This document shows positions 60,501 to 64,000 of a stretch of 64,000 bases of DNA, piece after piece. The stretch lies in contig NC_135258.1 of assembly GCF_964204865.1 (NCBI RefSeq), forward strand, positions 9,043,001 to 9,107,000, given 5' to 3'. The stretch comes from Styela clava. Its lineage: Eukaryota; Chordata; Ascidiacea; Stolidobranchia; Styelidae. Position 1 is the first letter of the stretch; each line of letters begins with the position of its first letter. A program made the translations under genes and the position numbers. The notes under the pieces were generated by a model. The model ran no database searches, was not told the DNA's origin, and was given only the letters and a program-made list of their open reading frames with translations.

Positions 60501-63500
60501 TTGCATCTTGGATTCTAGCTTAGCGCGAATTAATTTGAATTTATACTACAGTATAGGAAGACGTGCACTTGTGATATTCACTGTCCGAGTCCAATTCACC
60601 TTGGTTGGCTTTTATATTGGGTGCATTGCTGTTTTATTCATTATATTTAATCTTAGTCTTATTTCGGAGGGTGTGCAGAACGTGTTATATTGATGAAATA
60701 TATATTTTGACACATAAAAAATAATGTAATTGAAATTGATTAGCTATTTTGGAGATTAGACATTGTAGATACTGAGAATTACATTCGATTTTGGAATGTT
60801 TAGTTTCCAGGACTGGTGCATATAGTGAAGTTGCAAAATTGCGTATGTCCCAAAGTCATAGACACATTTCTGCCTAAGTCACAATGCGCCATTATGACGT
60901 CACTTAACTGCGTCATACAAATTAACTTAAATCCGGCCACGATCAAAAAATTGAACCAGGGCAAATTATTGACTCTCAATGGCATAACAATATCATTATG
61001 AAGTTTTTTACGTTTTTCTCAAAACTGCTAAAAATGACTTACGCAATTCGGTTATTAGCGTGACGATATGGTTCTTCATATAATTAAGACTTCCTCTCGG
61101 CTTTATTAGCGTTAGAAAAAATATAATAAATATCTAATTCTACAGGTTGATAGTAATCACGGGCTCAAGTAACTTCTAATATACGCCATTTCCATCTTAT
61201 TGTAGATCACAACTAACTTGTAGTCAGAACAACAGTTACTGTTATGTGTGACAGCTATAGCTAGATTTTATATCTTTCATATCAGGTACAGTTTTTCTTC
61301 TTTTGATTTCCGACAACACAACAAATCTTCTGCAGTCTATGGGTGGAATTCGATTTTATCCTTGCTACATGATGATGATAGTATTCTGCATACTTACTCC
61401 ACTTTCTTGGATTGGAACTCCGAAAGATTTCTGGTATGCAGGTCTAATTGCTGCTGCAACAACCACAATAGGAGCTTTGTTAATCGTAGCTGGAATAGTT
61501 CAGGTAAACTTCATCATTCAGCACATGATGAATATTTAAATCCGGTCTGAAATAAATTATTTTTGAAATTAGATTCATTCCTAAAACCTTCTCGTATTAT
61601 TATCAGCGCCTTTTAACAAGTATAATTAAAAACCAATACGTTGTACTTAATTATAGAAACACTGCATTTTCAGAGAAACTCGATTTTTATTATCCTATAT
61701 TTTATAGGAGTTTGTTGGCCCAAATCCATACTGATGTTTTAATATGAAAGAAAAATATCAAAATGCCAAAATACTAACCTATTACAAAGTGAGATGCCTG
61801 AGTAACTACCGTCGCCGATATTCATGTCTATTTGTTTACGTTTGTTTGTGACTTGCTTTCCTTCTCTTTTGGTGGGTGAGCACGTGTAATGCATTTTAAA
61901 CTTATTTTCAAGTTTTGTTCATTCCCAGATTCGTCGCCTCAACTTTTTTTGTGTGTGTATTACTTTATTTTTGCAAATGTATCAAAATAAATTTTATCTA
62001 TCTGATGCATTTCAGGATGCGCCCGAACATGTTGATTCATACAGACCAGAACCAACAGCCTCGTCGTTTTTCAATTCATTTGGAGTTATCGTTTATGCGT
62101 TTGGTGGAGCTAGTTGCTTTCCTACAATACAAGTTGATATGAAAAATCCAAATAAATTTAATACAGCAGTTGTTTTGGGAATAATTGGTAAGTAGGTAAC
62201 TAAATCATATACTCCGCTAAATGATGCTCTTCAGCCCTACACTTGTTCCAGATGTTAAACTTATAGCATTGAAATCGTAGCAAAAGAGCATAGCTCAAAT
62301 TTCGTTAGGAGCGTTTCACCATGGAAATTGGCGGACCTGTAATGAAGGATCCGTTCAAACATATTATAAAGTGGGTATGGTGAAATAAAAAGCGTTCACT
62401 TCAAATTAAAATAAAACGGAATTTTTCGATGAAATATCGAGTCCGACCCAATAGGAATTTAAAAAAATTGAAAGTACAATAGCCTGCTAGCGTTTCAACC
62501 ATCTTTAATGGCATTGATTTGTTCATTCGTTTTGGTCCATTTGTGCCCAAAAACGTCTCAAAGGTACATTTCGTGCCCAATAACTAAGCACGTAGTGTTG
62601 CTATGTGTCATTTGAAGCGACACTGATTTTATCAAATGAGAGTAACGCATGTCAAATCAAGATATATTTCGCAAATAACGTGTTCCATATTTTTGTTGTC
62701 AATAAAAAGAAATGGGTATGAAATTGTAAATTTCTTCATTAACAATTCAGTTTTAAGTGCAAAATTCACGATTTCTAGAGCTGAGAACCGTCGTCAATGT
62801 CAATTGTTTTTTTAATTTCTAAAAATCCTCAGGTGTAATCTTTCTTTATTTCCCTGCTGGAGCTGCCGGATATTTCGTATTTGGCAACGACATGAAACCT
62901 AACGTATTATCTGCTTTGTCCCCTGGATGGATTTCGTACACAATCAACATCTTGATTACATCACATCTCTTAATGGCATTCGTTATTATTTCAAATCCAG
63001 TGACGCAAGAAATTGAAGGTTTCTTAAATATTCCAGAAAGTAAGTTTTATGTATGTAAATAACAATCGGAATTGATAAATTTCACAACCTAATGATATTT
63101 ACTCCAAACCATTGTCATTTCCCTAAGCACCCCATATATACAGCGTAAGAATTATTGGAAATATTTTCTTTTTATTGAAAAACAGATAATTCACTTCACA
63201 TATACTTAGAAAAATAAGTGAAATAAAATCATAATTATGGTACTGCACTTGTGAATTTAAAGGTGATCCCCTCCAACCTATTACCTTTTCTGAATATCTG
63301 TTGAGAAACTTATTAGAATAAAATCACAGAATCGCTGAAACTTTGATACCACCTCGACCAGACAGATGCTAAAAAATGAATGATGATATATTAATGAAAT
63401 ATATTTCCCAAATATTTTTTGTTTGCTTTTTTGTTACTAATTAAACTCGTCGAAGTGAGTGAAAAACATTACTTTTGGCAGAAAATTAGAATGTTTGTGA

Positions 63501-63959
63501 TGCTATTATAACTAAATATAATTTTCAGAATTCACTTGGAAGCGTGTGATGACTCGCACAATCTATATGCTTGCTGTATTATTCGTCGCTCTCAGCATTC
63601 CACATTTCAACGTTATACTTTCCTTAGTTGGAGGCTCTTTAATTGGCTGCACCTGTGTGGTCTTCCCGCCGTTATTTTACTACTTATTATCAAGGCAACA
63701 GAAGCCTGAAGACGCCTACGGGCCACTACCGGAGCACATGCTGCATCCGTATACACCAGCTAATAACTACAGAGCATTCGAAGCAAACTATAACTGGAAG
63801 CAAGTAAACTTGAGTCTCCACATGAAAGTCTTCCTGTTTGAAATCATCATTTTTGGAGTGGGTGCCGGTGTTTCTTCAACTTACTTTGCGATCCAGTCTT
63901 TGGTAACAGGATCCTCTGGTTTCACTGTACCTTGTTATGTTAATGCATCGGTAGGTTGA
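57579..63959 (+). CDS. Transporter F: AAAP-family amino acid transporter (intact copy)
   Basis: Predicted 468-residue amino acid permease. Exons: 57579-57641, 58282-58390, 59780-59986, 61286-61503, 62016-62187, 62833-63039 and 63529-63959; every junction is GT-AG and phase-consistent. Start MSNIMQDEAIAPLLEIGTKV. Landmarks: GTLCGSGVLAIPQAIV, EYEANRVTDPYPTIAFRAAG, GTPKDFWYAG, GGASCFPTIQVDMKNPNKF, FGNDMKPNVLSALSPGW and a shorter loop before the last membrane segment. About 11 membrane segments; the C-terminus is VNASVG. F diverges from A-D in the intracellular-looking loop (FRAAGKVGEYATRVCLYGS). Exon 1 lies in the inverted arm and exons 2-7 in the direct duplication. Intron 2 holds repeat R1 and intron 3 an 821-bp inverted-repeat element, both absent from E. 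Confidence 0.9.
57701..58094 (-). repeat. Dispersed repeat R1, copy in intron 1 of transporter F
   Basis: Mirror copy of 31462-31850. The microsatellite here is (CAGA)n at 58017-58046 rather than mixed GT/TCTG, showing independent slippage since the arm duplicated. Confidence 0.7.
58413..58723 (+). repeat. Dispersed repeat R1, copy in intron 2 of transporter F
   Basis: It begins TTATCGATTTTAATCGGTAAG-like, carries a (TCTG)n tract and TTAGATGCACGCGATATCTC, and ends GTCTTCGGTCTCTGACCG. Intron 2 of transporter E reads straight through this position (GTCTTTATTTCAATCTC), so R1 was inserted in F or lost in E after the duplication. Somewhat shorter than the other two copies. Confidence 0.7.
60245..61065. 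mobile_element. 821-bp inverted-repeat DNA element in intron 3 of transporter F
   Basis: The left end is CGTCACGCTAATAACCGAAT and the right end is its exact reverse complement; the inverted repeats extend about 36 bases, through TGACTTACGCAATTCGG. The matching intron of transporter E has only CATATGG at this point, so the empty site is known and the duplicated target is ATAT or shorter. Internal frames are short and show no transposase feature, so it is a large MITE or non-autonomous element of unknown superfamily. Internal TGACGTCA-like motifs occur twice. Confidence 0.85.
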
Positions 63960-64000
63960 TTCGTGTTAGATTTCTAAGAATGGTAAAACAACCTGTGAAA

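Larger units (their letters stand above)
58209..64000 (+). repeat. Direct duplication of ~44190-49760 (continues past window)
   Basis: From AAGTACGGATGTCATTTTC onward this matches 44190-49760 in the same orientation, including introns, with differences of a few per cent plus several transposon-sized indels. It still matches at the window end. Together with the inverted arm it shows that about 12 kb (51918 to 64000) exists twice. Confidence 0.88.

Noticed and set aside
60403-60693. 96-codon frame in the 821-bp element
   Set aside because: No transposase motif and no second copy to compare; probably chance.
1-64000. Prokaryotic-type systems (CRISPR, operons, phage modules)
   Set aside because: Spliced genes, poly(A) signals and MITEs show this is animal nuclear DNA; no regularly spaced short repeats of CRISPR type were seen.

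Overview
The window looks like nuclear DNA of a tunicate, most likely a stolidobranch ascidian related to Styela. It is AT-rich, genes are split into short exons with GT-AG introns, and much of the space between genes is small DNA transposons. The best taxonomic clue is a four-exon gene at 4532-6215. It encodes a signal peptide, a Trp-rich cationic helix and an acidic tail, the precursor layout of styelin-type antimicrobial peptides. This assignment is inference from layout, not a database match.

Layout. 1-4470: two degenerate copies of one unit, the second split by a hAT-type insertion with a perfect 8-bp target duplication. 4472-6231: antimicrobial-peptide gene with TATA box and poly(A) signal. 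7500-10926 (minus): secreted C-type-lectin-like gene whose first intron carries a hAT element. 11835-12172: inverted, internally deleted copy of the end of the antimicrobial gene. 13355-14766: unrecognised two-exon gene. 16252-49711: five amino acid transporter loci of the AAAP (Aa_trans) family, A(+), B(+), C(-), D(+) and broken E(+). A sixth, intact F(+), spans 57579-63959. 50565-51897 (minus): 3' part of an unrecognised Ser/Lys-rich protein with an RVxF-like motif.

Transporter loci share one seven-exon plan. Exon 3 (207 nt), exon 4 (218 nt), exon 5 (172 nt) and exon 6 (207 nt) keep the same lengths and phases in A, B, C, D and F, and also in E apart from exon 3, which is 205 nt there because of a deletion. 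Each intact gene predicts about 468-485 residues with about 11 membrane segments. A and B resemble each other, C and D resemble each other, and E and F are near-identical.

The most informative structure is a pair of ~6.3-kb inverted arms (31349-37668 and 51918-58208) plus a ~5.6-kb direct duplication (about 44190-49760 and 58209-64000). In the right-hand copy the two are contiguous and intron 1 of gene F crosses the junction. In the left-hand copy exon 1 lies on the minus strand at 31925-31987, 12 kb from exon 2. One inversion of about 12.8 kb (31349 to 44190) explains this, and would also have turned gene D from the minus strand, matching its closest paralogue C. Gene E then shows a stop in the orphaned exon 1, a damaged splice donor and a 2-nt frameshift. 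An assembly join of two haplotypes is the main alternative.

I found no rRNA, tRNA, CRISPR or bacterial-type operon.
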